Below the pieces are notes generated by a model that saw only the letters and a program-made list of their open reading frames with translations, searched no databases and was not told the origin of the DNA. DNA of 14,954 nt. Source: Gemmatimonadaceae bacterium (lineage in GTDB: Bacteria; Gemmatimonadota; Gemmatimonadetes; Gemmatimonadales; Gemmatimonadaceae). The DNA lies in assembly GCA_014378185.1 (NCBI GenBank), contig JACMOE010000698.1, positions 1-14,954 on the forward strand, read 5' to 3'. Of this stretch, positions 1 through 7,154 are shown piece by piece. The translations under genes were made by a program, and so were the position numbers. Position 1 is the first letter of the stretch; the number at the start of each line of letters is the position of its first letter.

Positions 1-57
1 GTGCGGAACGGTGGCTACTGGAGCGACCAGGGGTACGAATGGTACGGCGGTACGTGA
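1..57 (+). CDS. C-terminal end of an unidentified protein (partial)
   Basis: Frame 1 is open from the window edge to a TGA at 55-57. It encodes the last 18 residues of a protein very rich in Gly, Tyr and Trp (ends YEWYGGT). Gly/Tyr/Trp-rich tails of this sort occur in secreted or surface proteins, but 18 residues are too few to name a family. No start codon or domain is visible, so this could also be an open frame by chance. No terminator-like hairpin follows it. Confidence 0.4.
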   Translation: MRNGGYWSDQGYEWYGGT

Positions 58-82
58 GGCTGTCGTCCTGTCGCGGCAACCG

Positions 83-94
83 TGATCGGGATCA
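83..94. promoter_or_regulatory. Short interrupted palindrome upstream of the GAF gene
   Basis: The 200-base gap between the partial gene and the GAF gene (58-259) holds the dyad TGATC-GG-GATCA. It runs directly into ATCATTGGACAA (91-102), which resembles ATCATTGTCCAA (1849-1860) in the control region of the GntR and photolyase genes (10 of 12 bases equal). A shared binding site is possible but unproven. Nothing else was recognised in this gap, and no clear -35/-10 pair was found. Confidence 0.2.
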
Positions 95-259
95 TTGGAC
101 AACGGCACGGGGTGAGACTCGTGAATCCACCATCAGCGAACACGGCCGTGAGAGCCGTCTCGCCCGCTTCGCCGCAACTCCCTCGCCGTCATGACGTGAA
201 CATGGCCCGCCCCCTGCATTCGGGATCGTGGGTTCCCGAGAGCTGAGCACGGAGGAGTT

Positions 260-811
260 GTGAGCAGTAGGCAGCACGACGTGGATTTGGCACAGACGGG
301 CTCGCAGGACATTGCCGCCAGACGGGGCACAGTCATTGATCCCGACGCCATGGCGATCATCATATCCGGCTGCGAGAAAAGCCTGCGCGAAACCGGCATC
401 ATTGGCGCGCTGCGATTCCTCAACCAGCGCACGCGCTACCGCTATACGGGTCTGTATCAAGTCGAACCGCCCTTGCTGCGCAACGTGCAGCTCTTCGACC
501 GCGAGAACCCCACGCTGAACGTGTCGGGTGAGGTAAAACCGCTGCATGAGACCTACTGCGGCATCGTGCGGGATACGAATAGCATGCTCCTGATCGCCGA
601 CGCCCTCGAGGACGCACATCTCGCGGCACACCCCGCACGCGAGGCAGTGCTGTCGTATTGTGGGGTGCCCATCCGCACGGACACCGGCATGCCCTCCGGA
701 ACACTGTGCCACTTCGACGTTCGGCCGCGATTGCTGTCCGCACTGGAATCGCAGATTTTCCAGGGCGCCGCGCCGTTGTTCGCGCGCTGCCTCGGCAATT
801 TGAGCTCCTGA
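260..811 (+). CDS. Stand-alone GAF-domain protein
   Basis: The 183-residue cytoplasmic protein is almost entirely one GAF domain (about residues 37-178). Typical landmarks are HETYCG at 96-101 and, near the end, the SYCGVP...GTLCHFDV pattern at 132-153, as seen in single-domain GAF proteins. GAF domains bind small ligands such as cyclic nucleotides, chromophores or metals, or act as redox sensors; no output domain is attached here. Cysteines at 38, 100, 134 and 150 would permit a redox or ligand role, which is inference. The GTG start at 260 is chosen because GGAGGA lies at 251-256; the next in-frame ATG (residue 31) would leave the domain intact. The gene faces the GntR regulator tail to tail, 48 bases apart, with no obvious terminator between them. 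Confidence 0.85.
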   Translation: MSSRQHDVDLAQTGSQDIAARRGTVIDPDAMAIIISGCEKSLRETGIIGALRFLNQRTRYRYTGLYQVEPPLLRNVQLFDRENPTLNVSGEVKPLHETYCGIVRDTNSMLLIADALEDAHLAAHPAREAVLSYCGVPIRTDTGMPSGTLCHFDVRPRLLSALESQIFQGAAPLFARCLGNLSS

Positions 812-859
812 GGCAACCCGGGCAACGCGACACACCTGCGTTGGAATTGCCGCCGGCTC

Positions 860-1789
860 TCAGCGCGCCGCGCGCGACATCGCCTCGATGTTCGCACGCA
901 CCACGAATGCGAAGAGTTCACGAGCCGACTCAGTCGAAATCGTTCGCGCCGACGGAAGCACACGCCCGGGAATGCGCACGCCCCCGAGGTCCGCGCGCAC
1001 CCGTTGCGTCACGTACGTTGGCGCCCCTTCGGGAATGTCGGACAGATCGTCCCGACCGTGAACGATGATGCGCAAATTGTCGATCCCTGGCAGGTGCGCG
1101 AAGAACGTGAGCAGCATGGCACCGAATTCCGGCGTCGCCACGACCGCATAAACGGGACGGCGTAGCAGCAGTGACCATTCGCCGCCACGGAGTTCTGGAC
1201 GCACCTCGATGATCGTGACCGCCTTGCGATGCTCGCGACCCAGTGCGCGCACCAGCTCCGCGTTTGCCCCCGTCGTCAGGAGCAGGTCTGCACGCCTGAT
1301 CGCCAGTGGAATGACTTCCGGATCACGCAGCGTGCCCGCCAACACCGAGTCGGATTCGAAGCCGAAATCATCGCACAGTTCCCGGCACAGCCCAGAGCCC
1401 TGGTCTTCCGTCTCCGCGATGACCACAGCGCGCAGCCGGAGAGTTTCCACACACCGTCGCAACCACTCGTGAAGCTCGGGGCCCGGAAGCTCCCGACCGA
1501 GCCCCTGCACGAGCACGTCGACCAACCACGACTCCGGCAGAGGAGGCAGGCCATCCTCGCTGGACGCGCGAGCCAGTACGTAGACGCCCCCGCGCGGCCG
1601 CAACTCCACCAGGCGCTCCACCTCCAGAACCTTGTAGGACGCGACCAACAGTCGGTGATCGACACCGAATTCGGACGCCAGCGCGCGCGCGCTGGGAAGC
1701 CGATCGCCCGCGGCGAGCGTCCCCGCCTGCAAGCCACGCAACACCCTCCCACGCAAGGTGTCGACGATCGCGTCTCGATCCTCGCTCAT
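860..1789 (-). CDS. GntR-type winged-helix transcriptional regulator
   Basis: The N-terminal 75 residues form a GntR-family winged helix-turn-helix. The core reads GDRLPSARALASEFGVDH followed by a Y-K-V-L-E helix and a wing ending RGGVYV, matching the family pattern in which two helices precede a beta hairpin. The remaining roughly 230 residues do not look like the FCD, UTRA or aminotransferase-type partners of GntR proteins. They alternate hydrophobic strands and helices (for example RAVVIAE, ADLLLTTGAN, VYAVVAT, NLRIIVHG), suggesting a Rossmann or periplasmic-binding-like sensor fold with an unknown ligand. ATG at 1789 is preferred because GGGGCG lies just upstream; ATG at 1801 would add four residues but has no ribosome site. 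It is divergent from the photolyase operon and could control that operon, itself, or the GAF gene. Confidence 0.85.
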   Translation of the reverse strand: MSEDRDAIVDTLRGRVLRGLQAGTLAAGDRLPSARALASEFGVDHRLLVASYKVLEVERLVELRPRGGVYVLARASSEDGLPPLPESWLVDVLVQGLGRELPGPELHEWLRRCVETLRLRAVVIAETEDQGSGLCRELCDDFGFESDSVLAGTLRDPEVIPLAIRRADLLLTTGANAELVRALGREHRKAVTIIEVRPELRGGEWSLLLRRPVYAVVATPEFGAMLLTFFAHLPGIDNLRIIVHGRDDLSDIPEGAPTYVTQRVRADLGGVRIPGRVLPSARTISTESARELFAFVVRANIEAMSRAAR

Positions 1790-1848
1790 GTCACGCCCCA
1801 TCGCGCGATCGTTGCCGTCGTCACAACGGTGCGCCTTACCTGAGCAGA

Positions 1849-1903
1849 ATCATTGTCCAAAATTTAACCTTTGTGTGTATCTGATCATGAATTATGAACA
1901 GAT
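1849..1903. promoter_or_regulatory. AT-rich divergent control region with 25-bp operator-like palindrome
   Basis: Between the GntR gene (start 1789) and the photolyase (start 2011), base composition drops sharply to AT-rich at about 1848-1930, as expected for promoters. Bases 1879-1903 form an imperfect 25-bp palindrome with outer arms ATCTG/CAGAT and inner arms TCAT/ATGA; 10 of 12 base pairs are complementary around A1891. Promoter-like hexamers on the plus strand are TTGTGT (1871-1876) with TATGAA (1893-1898), 16 bases apart; the palindrome would cover this -10. A GntR dimer is the obvious candidate binder, which is inference. The rest of the gap to 2010 shows nothing else recognisable. Confidence 0.45.
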
Positions 1904-2010
1904 TGGCGTGTTTTATGCAATTCGCTACCCGAACAAGACTCACGAGCAACCAACTCACGCGAGCTACAATAGCGACGCTGGGGGAAGGGTGCCAGCCTCG
2001 ACAGCAAACT

Positions 2011-3444
2011 ATGCCGCATCCGCTCGGCTCGCCCTTTGTTCGTGATCAACTGTCCCTGAGGACAGTCCCGGCGAACGAGCGGGGAGTCTGCGGTCAACGG
2101 CCGTTCGTGCTGTACTGGATGCAGGGCACGCAGCGACTGGAGGATAACTGGGCGCTGCGCTTGGCAACGGTCGAGGCGGATCGTGTCAACAAGCCGCTGC
2201 TCGTGTTGCACACCATCGACTCCGGCAGCCAGTACGCGTCGGCGCGATTCCATACCTTCATGCTCCAGGGCGCGCAGGAGTTGGCATCGCGAGCCGAGCG
2301 ATTGGGAATCACCTATCGCCTGATGATCTGTCGCGGTGGGCAGCATTGCACCACGAGCATCGAGCGACTGGCGGCGGACACAGCGCTTATTGTCACCGAC
2401 CTGTTTCCCACAGAAGGCGTCGCGCAGCGCACGGCGCGAGTGGCATCGCGCGTTGACTGTCGCGTGCTCGCTGTGGATTCCGTTGGCCTGGTGCCCGCCG
2501 CCTGCTTCGACCGTGAGGAGTACTCGGCGCGCACCATCCGTCCCAAGCTTCATCGCCTGCTCGCCACTGCCGCCGAGGCCGTCGAGGACCGCGCGCCGAA
2601 GCGGCCCTTTCCAGCGTCGCTCGCGGATGGTCTCGCCACGAGCACGGTTGATCCGCGCCGCTTCGAGATCGCGGCGCTGGTGCAACCATGCAACGTGGAC
2701 CACGCCGTTCCGCCGGTGGCGACGCGTGGTGGCCTGACGGCGGCACGTCAGCGGCTCGATACGTTCGTCTCGAACGGACTGACGGACTACTGCCGCCGGC
2801 GCTCCGTGCCGTCGGATGCCGGTGGCACCAGTCGCTTGTCGGGGCACCTGCACTACGGCATGATCTCGCCGCTCGAGGTCTACAACGCGGCGCGCGCCGC
2901 CGCGGATGCCCGCGAAGGCGAAGCGTTCGTCGAGGAAATGCTCACATGGCGCGAGTTGTCGTTGAACTTCTGCCTGCGCAATCCGGGCTATGCGTCGCTC
3001 GCGTCGTCCCCCGCGTGGGCGCAGCGCTCGATGGCGGCACATGCCGGTGACACACGCCCCGTCACGCATGGACTCGACACGCTGGAGCGGGCACAGTCCG
3101 CGGATCCCATCTGGAATGCGGGACAGCGCGAGCTGGTCGAGACCGGCGCAATGCACCCCATCGTGCGCATGCTCTGGGGCAAGGCGCTCGTCGAATGGGC
3201 ACCAACCTATGAAGCGGCATTCACCTGGATGATCCATTTGAACGACAGGTACAGCCTCGACGGTCGCGACCCGGCGAGCTATGCGGGCGTTCACTGGTGC
3301 TTCGGCAAGTTCGATCGCCCGTTCACCACGCGGGCCGTCTGGGGAACCATTCGTCCGATGTCATTGACGCGGGCGCGATTGAAGTACGACCTCGGCGACT
3401 ATGTCGCGCGCTGGCAGCCGACGCCGGCCGCCCAGGTCGCCTGA
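2011..3444 (+). CDS. phr: Class II deoxyribodipyrimidine (CPD) photolyase
   Basis: This light-driven flavoenzyme (477 residues, normal for class II) splits cyclobutane pyrimidine dimers in UV-damaged DNA. Class II marks are plain: FVLYWMQ with QR and N-W-A-L (32-48) opening the antenna/Rossmann domain; EEYSARTIRPK (169-179); the TWRELSLNFCLRNPGY helix (312-327); MHPIVRMLWGKALVEW (381-396), whose Trp residues fall in the electron-transfer region; and NDRYSLDGRDP (411-421) followed by G-x-H-W-C-F-G, the FAD/DNA-binding end. The frame is open back to ATG 1894, but that start lies inside the AT-rich promoter/palindrome and adds 39 non-conserved residues, so ATG 2011 is preferred although no good ribosome site precedes it. 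It leads a probable operon; the esterase gene begins 34 bases downstream. Confidence 0.93.
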   Translation: MPHPLGSPFVRDQLSLRTVPANERGVCGQRPFVLYWMQGTQRLEDNWALRLATVEADRVNKPLLVLHTIDSGSQYASARFHTFMLQGAQELASRAERLGITYRLMICRGGQHCTTSIERLAADTALIVTDLFPTEGVAQRTARVASRVDCRVLAVDSVGLVPAACFDREEYSARTIRPKLHRLLATAAEAVEDRAPKRPFPASLADGLATSTVDPRRFEIAALVQPCNVDHAVPPVATRGGLTAARQRLDTFVSNGLTDYCRRRSVPSDAGGTSRLSGHLHYGMISPLEVYNAARAAADAREGEAFVEEMLTWRELSLNFCLRNPGYASLASSPAWAQRSMAAHAGDTRPVTHGLDTLERAQSADPIWNAGQRELVETGAMHPIVRMLWGKALVEWAPTYEAAFTWMIHLNDRYSLDGRDPASYAGVHWCFGKFDRPFTTRAVWGTIRPMSLTRARLKYDLGDYVARWQPTPAAQVA

Positions 3445-3478
3445 CCACCACACACTTCCCACGCAGCACGAGGATGGA

Positions 3479-4609
3479 ATGAAAACACTCCGCTCCAGCA
3501 CCACCGCCCATCGCGTTTTGCTCGCGCTGGTGACCGCATTACTCGCGGCACCCGCGTGCGCAAAGCCCGACAACGCAGCCGCCGACTCCAACAAGGTGCC
3601 ACCCATGTCCGCAGATGCTCCCGCCGCAACCGCCATGACACCGAAGGCCATGGGAACACCCGATGCGGAAATGCAGGCGGTGCTCGACGAACTCGCCGCA
3701 CTGCACGGCAAGCCGATCGAAAGCCTCACTGCTGTCGAGGCACGCAAGCAGCCCACGCCAGCGGACGCCGTGATGAAGCTGCTGGTGAAGCAGGGCAAGC
3801 CCACCACGCCGCCCCCGGGCGCCACGATGACCACGCGCAAGGTGCCGGGTGCCGCCGGACAGCTATCGGCGAACATCTACACGCCCGATGGCGCCGGCCC
3901 GTTCCCGGTCATCGTGTATTTCCACGGTGGCGGTTGGGTCATCGCGAACAAGGACATCTACGACGGCGGTGCACGCGCGCTGGCCATCGGCGCGAAGGCC
4001 GTGGTGGTGTCCGCGGACTACCGCCGGGGACCGGAAGCGAAGTTCCCCGCGGCGCATGACGACGCGATTGCCGTGTACGACTGGGCGTGCAAGAACGCCG
4101 CATCCATCAAGGGCGATCCCAAGCGGATGGCGCTCGTTGGCGAGAGCGCTGGCGGTGGGCTTGCCGTCGCCACCGCGATCGCGGCGCGCGACAAATCGAT
4201 GCCCAAGCCGCTTGCGGTCGTCGTGGCGTACCCCATCGCGATGGGTGACACCGCGTCGGCCACATATGTCGAGAACGCGAACGCGAAGCCGCTCAGCCGC
4301 GCAATGATGAGCTGGTTCTTCGAGAACTATCTCCGCTCCGCGGCCGATCGTGCCGATCCGCGCATCAACCTCGTCGCGGCGGATCTCAAGGGCCTGCCGC
4401 CCGTCACGATCATCAATGCCCAGATCGATCCCTTGCGCGGTGATGGCGAGCTGCTCGCGGAACGGATTCGCGCCGCCGGCGGCAGCGTAGAGCAGAAGAC
4501 GTATGCGGGCGTCACCCACGAATTCTTCGGCATGGGTGCCGTCCTCGCGAAGGCGAGGGATGCCGAAGCACAAGCTGTCGACGCGTTGAAGAAGGCGTTC
4601 GGCGCATGA
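3479..4609 (+). CDS. Secreted alpha/beta hydrolase (hormone-sensitive-lipase-type esterase)
   Basis: A 376-residue serine esterase exported by Sec: MKTLRSS plus a hydrophobic stretch (residues 12-24) ends in APACA, a likely signal-peptidase I site. About 90 low-complexity linker residues precede the catalytic domain. That domain carries the oxyanion-hole motif HGGG (149-152), nucleophile elbow GESAG (221-225, Ser223), Asp317 in the QIDPLRGDG loop and His347 in THEFFG, a complete triad of the HSL/GDXG family that acts on short-chain esters. The substrate cannot be read from sequence. ATG 3479 is chosen because of the signal peptide and the upstream GAGGA (3470-3474); the frame is open to 3401 but those codons overlap the photolyase end. 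Its stop overlaps the next start by 4 bases, indicating co-translation with the ferritin-like genes. Confidence 0.92.
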   Translation: MKTLRSSTTAHRVLLALVTALLAAPACAKPDNAAADSNKVPPMSADAPAATAMTPKAMGTPDAEMQAVLDELAALHGKPIESLTAVEARKQPTPADAVMKLLVKQGKPTTPPPGATMTTRKVPGAAGQLSANIYTPDGAGPFPVIVYFHGGGWVIANKDIYDGGARALAIGAKAVVVSADYRRGPEAKFPAAHDDAIAVYDWACKNAASIKGDPKRMALVGESAGGGLAVATAIAARDKSMPKPLAVVVAYPIAMGDTASATYVENANAKPLSRAMMSWFFENYLRSAADRADPRINLVAADLKGLPPVTIINAQIDPLRGDGELLAERIRAAGGSVEQKTYAGVTHEFFGMGAVLAKARDAEAQAVDALKKAFGA

Positions 4610-5334
4610 CCCAAACCCATCGATCCATGACACACACGCATGACCTCCCAGGCGAAGCGGCGCTGAGCACCGGCCTCGGCTCAGCCTGGGGCGGAAGCAA
4701 TCGACGCGAGTTCCTGATGCTCGCCGCCAAGGGCGCCGCTGCACTCGGTGTCGCCGGCTCGATGTCCGGCTGCGTCATCGCCGCGGCGGGTACGAAGAAG
4801 CTCGACTTCAGGGATGATTTCGGCATTCTCAACTTTGCCTATGCGCTGGAATGCCTGGAATCACGCTTCTACACCAAGGTCTGCGAGGCGCCCCCGCGTG
4901 ACCTCCGGCCGGGCGAGCTTCAGGTGCTGCAGGACATCCGCGATCACGAGATTGCGCATCGTCGCTTCCTCAAGCGGTCGCTGCAGATCCTCCGCGTGGA
5001 GGTGCCGATGTCTGTGTGGCCCGGCATCGACTTCACCAGCCGCAGCAGCGTGCTCAACACCGCCAAGGCATTCGAGGACCTGGGCGTCGCGGGCTACAAC
5101 GGCGCGGGGACCCGCATCCGGCTCGCCGAATTCCTCACCATTGCCGGCAAGATCGTGTCGGTAGAAGCGCGGCATGCAGCGGCCATCCGCGACATGCTGA
5201 ACCCCAACTCGCGCGACTTCGCCGGTGACGACGTCATCGACGAAATGGGAATGGACCGCGCACTCGAACCGGGCGAAGTGCTCGCTCAAGTGCAGAAGTA
5301 TTTCGCCGAACCCTATCGCGCCGTCGGCCTCTAG
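4606..5334 (+). CDS. Ferritin-like domain protein, predicted Tat-exported lipoprotein
   Basis: A 242-residue member of the Ferritin_2 (desiccation-related PCC13-62-like) type. The N-terminus carries a twin-arginine signal, SNRREFL (31-37), then a hydrophobic stretch and a lipobox-like MSGC (Cys56), so export folded, with lipid anchoring, is likely. The four-helix bundle keeps a full di-iron ligand set: Glu82/Glu85 in helix 1 (LECLESRFY), Glu115 and His118 (HEIAH) in helix 2, Glu157 (AFEDLG) in helix 3, and Glu187 and His190 (SVEARH) in helix 4. Tat export fits a cofactor inserted before export. Likely roles are metal or peroxide handling outside the inner membrane; the family has no settled activity. 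The start overlaps the esterase stop (ATGA); an internal ATG at 4627 is the alternative. Confidence 0.88.
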   Translation: MTQTHRSMTHTHDLPGEAALSTGLGSAWGGSNRREFLMLAAKGAAALGVAGSMSGCVIAAAGTKKLDFRDDFGILNFAYALECLESRFYTKVCEAPPRDLRPGELQVLQDIRDHEIAHRRFLKRSLQILRVEVPMSVWPGIDFTSRSSVLNTAKAFEDLGVAGYNGAGTRIRLAEFLTIAGKIVSVEARHAAAIRDMLNPNSRDFAGDDVIDEMGMDRALEPGEVLAQVQKYFAEPYRAVGL

Positions 5335-5341
5335 GAGCCCA

Positions 5342-6166
5342 ATGCATATCACAGATACGTTCGAGCCCAAGCGGCTCCTCGCGGCCGATCCGGACATCAC
5401 CGCACGCCTCGCTGCGCGGCAGGCGGAAATCGCCGCCGGTGCATCCGTCAGCACGCGTACGCGCGCCGGCCTCATGATGGGCGGCGCCGTGCTGGCTACC
5501 GCAGCCCTCGCAAGCGACGCCTTCGCGCAAGGCCTGCCATCCATGGTCGTGGACATCCTCAACTTCGCGCTCACCCTCGAGCATCTCGAAGCGGAGTTCT
5601 ACGTCACAGGGGTCGGCACCAGCGGCCTCATTCCCTCCGACATGCGCGCCCCGTTCGACCAGATTCGCAAGCACGAAGTGGCGCACGTCGCGTTCCTGCG
5701 CGGTGTACTCGGCTCGGCGGCGATCGCCAAGCCCACCTTCGACTTCACAGGTGGCAGCGGTTCCGGCAACGGCCCCTTCGCCGACGTGTTCCGCAACGGA
5801 CAGACGTTCGCCGCCGTTGCGCAGGCGTTCGAGGACACCGGTGTGCGGGCATACAAGGGACAGGCCGCCAACCTCATGGGGCACAATGACGTGCTCCGTG
5901 CCGCTCTCCGCATCCATTCCGTGGAGGCGCGCCATGCGTCACAGGTGAGGCGCATGCGCGGCCAGAAGGGCTGGATCACGCTCAGTAATTCCGGCGGACT
6001 ACCCGAGGCGGCGCAGGCCACCTACAAGGGTGAGAGCAACACGTTCCAGTTCATCCTGGGTCAGGCCGACAGCAACACGCAGGCGATGACCGAGGCCTTC
6101 GACGAGACGCTGACCAAGAGCCAGGTCCTCGCAATCGTTGCACCATTCATTGCGGGAGGCCGCTGA
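5342..6166 (+). CDS. Second ferritin-like domain protein, exported
   Basis: A 274-residue paralogue-like neighbour of the preceding gene with the same four-helix ligand pattern: Glu80/Glu83 (TLEHLEAEFY), Glu112 and His115 (HEVAH), Glu164 (AFEDTG) and Glu195 and His198 (SVEARH). The export signal differs. After a 40-residue N-terminal extension comes RTRAGLMMGG and a hydrophobic stretch ending in AFAQ, so the arginines are not adjacent; this is either a degenerate Tat or a Sec signal, and there is no lipobox. It has a C-terminal extension of about 70 residues that the first protein lacks. AGGAG at 5333-5337, four bases before ATG 5342, fixes the start. The 7-base gap to the previous stop and a TGATG overlap with the next gene show one transcript. 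Two dissimilar copies could pair as a heteromer. Confidence 0.88.
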   Translation: MHITDTFEPKRLLAADPDITARLAARQAEIAAGASVSTRTRAGLMMGGAVLATAALASDAFAQGLPSMVVDILNFALTLEHLEAEFYVTGVGTSGLIPSDMRAPFDQIRKHEVAHVAFLRGVLGSAAIAKPTFDFTGGSGSGNGPFADVFRNGQTFAAVAQAFEDTGVRAYKGQAANLMGHNDVLRAALRIHSVEARHASQVRRMRGQKGWITLSNSGGLPEAAQATYKGESNTFQFILGQADSNTQAMTEAFDETLTKSQVLAIVAPFIAGGR

Positions 6167-6762
6167 TGCGCCGCACACTTTGCCTTGGATTCATGACGCT
6201 GGCTGCCGTGACGTTCACGCAGCACCTTGGCGCCCAGGCGCTCGGGCCGCAGCGCCAGTTTCTCGCCGTCGAGCCGTACTACGAGCACACATCGCTGGAT
6301 CTCGGGAGCACAACGTCGAAGGATCAGCTCAACGGTTTTGGCGCGCGCCTCTGGATCAATCTCGATCCGTTCCACTTCATCACCAACAGTTCCATCGCCA
6401 TCTTCGGCTCGCATGCGCCGTCCCAGAGTGGCCGAGCGGTGTCGATGACGACGGTGGGTGCGGAGTACGATCAGTTCTTCGTCCGCCGTCCCATTGGTGG
6501 GCTCATCGATCCGTTCCTGACTCTCGGTGGCGGAGCCACCCTGATTCGTGGCGAGCGGAGCGCCGTGTTCGGGCGCGTGGGGTCGCAGCATGCGTTCGGC
6601 TCACTCATCCCTGGTGGTGGCGTTCGCATCGCGATCCCCAACCGGTTCGAGTTGCGCGGCGACGTGAAGGATCTCATCCTGTTCAACACCCCACTGGGAA
6701 CAGGGGGAGGCACGCGCACGAACAACCTGCTCCTGCAAGCGGGCCTGGGCCTCACGTTCTAG
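6166..6762 (+). CDS. Small outer-membrane beta-barrel protein (hypothetical)
   Basis: A 198-residue protein with a Sec signal peptide (MRRTLCLGFM then hydrophobic, likely cut after GAQA at about 25). The mature part alternates polar and hydrophobic residues with frequent Gly and aromatic girdle residues, and it ends LGLTF; a terminal Phe after alternating hydrophobics is the usual signal for barrel insertion by the Bam complex. No specific family was recognised; transport of a metal or small molecule, or a structural role, are both possible. ATG 6166 shares its A with the preceding TGA, and GGGAGG lies just upstream, so it is translationally coupled to the second ferritin-like gene. It is the last gene of the operon, followed by strong hairpins. 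Confidence 0.75.
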   Translation: MRRTLCLGFMTLAAVTFTQHLGAQALGPQRQFLAVEPYYEHTSLDLGSTTSKDQLNGFGARLWINLDPFHFITNSSIAIFGSHAPSQSGRAVSMTTVGAEYDQFFVRRPIGGLIDPFLTLGGGATLIRGERSAVFGRVGSQHAFGSLIPGGGVRIAIPNRFELRGDVKDLILFNTPLGTGGGTRTNNLLLQAGLGLTF

Positions 6763-6791
6763 GAGAATCAACGCCAGATTGTCCGTACGAC

Positions 6792-6838
6792 GCGAAGGGC
6801 CTGCTCAGCAGGCCCTTCGCCGTTGGGCCTTCAACGGC
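6792..6838 (+). terminator. Tandem hairpins ending the photolyase/ferritin operon
   Basis: Bases 6792-6805 and 6807-6820 are perfect 14-base complementary arms (GCGAAGGGCCTGCT and its complement), giving an 11-12 bp practical stem with a short loop. A second hairpin follows at once: arms GCCGTTG (6819-6825) and CAACGGC (6832-6838). There is no strong T run, which is common in GC-rich genomes. It lies 29 bases after the barrel-protein stop and before the acetyltransferase start, so it is best read as a transcription terminator or 3'-end stabiliser. Confidence 0.75.
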
Positions 6839-6863
6839 CCCTCATCCGCATCCGGGACATTCA

Positions 6864-7154
6864 ATGGCAGACATACCCGCTGTCACACATCACGCCGGCG
6901 CCAGCCAGTTCGAGATCCACACCGGCGCAGGCACGGCTCTCCTGCGATACGGGGTGGATGGGGCGACACTGGACCTCCTGCACACCGAAGTCCCCAAGAG
7001 CCTCGAGGGCGGCGGATATGGCTCGGCACTCGCCCGCGCCGCGCTGGACTACGCGCGCCTGAACAGCCTCCAGGTCATTCCGACCTGTCCGTTCGTTCGC
7101 GCGTACATGCAGCGACATCACGAGTACGACGACCTGCGCGCGGCGCCTCGATGA
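6864..7154 (+). CDS. GNAT-like mini N-acetyltransferase (YidJ/PF14542 type)
   Basis: A 96-residue protein matching the short GCN5-related acetyltransferase family nearly end to end. HTEVP is at 40-44, an acetyl-CoA loop version EGGGYGSAL at 48-56 (the family usual is RGRGIG), and CPFVRAY at 75-81 is followed by HHEYDDL. The family consists only of the acetyl-CoA-binding half of a GNAT fold; substrates are mostly unknown. ATG 6864 is preferred because the family begins here and GGGA lies about six bases upstream; longer in-frame starts run through the terminator hairpins. The stop overlaps the next start by 4 bases (ATGA), so the two are co-translated. Confidence 0.88.
   Translation: MADIPAVTHHAGASQFEIHTGAGTALLRYGVDGATLDLLHTEVPKSLEGGGYGSALARAALDYARLNSLQVIPTCPFVRAYMQRHHEYDDLRAAPR

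Noticed and set aside
92..835. Minus-strand 247-codon frame over the GAF gene
   Set aside because: No domain; the GAF domain on the plus strand with a good ribosome site explains the region.
1894..2010. Upstream extension of the photolyase to ATG 1894
   Set aside because: It lies in the AT-rich control region and over a palindrome, and adds 39 residues unlike the family; the family-typical region begins about 30 residues after the Met at 2011.
1885..3294. Long minus-strand open frame (469 codons) opposite the photolyase
   Set aside because: Composition is Arg/His/Gly-rich with no domain, and it mirrors a highly conserved photolyase; long antisense frames are common at this GC content.
3863..4744. 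Minus-strand 293-codon frame opposite the esterase and first ferritin-like gene
   Set aside because: It crosses two well-supported genes and shows no recognisable domain; a GC-driven shadow.
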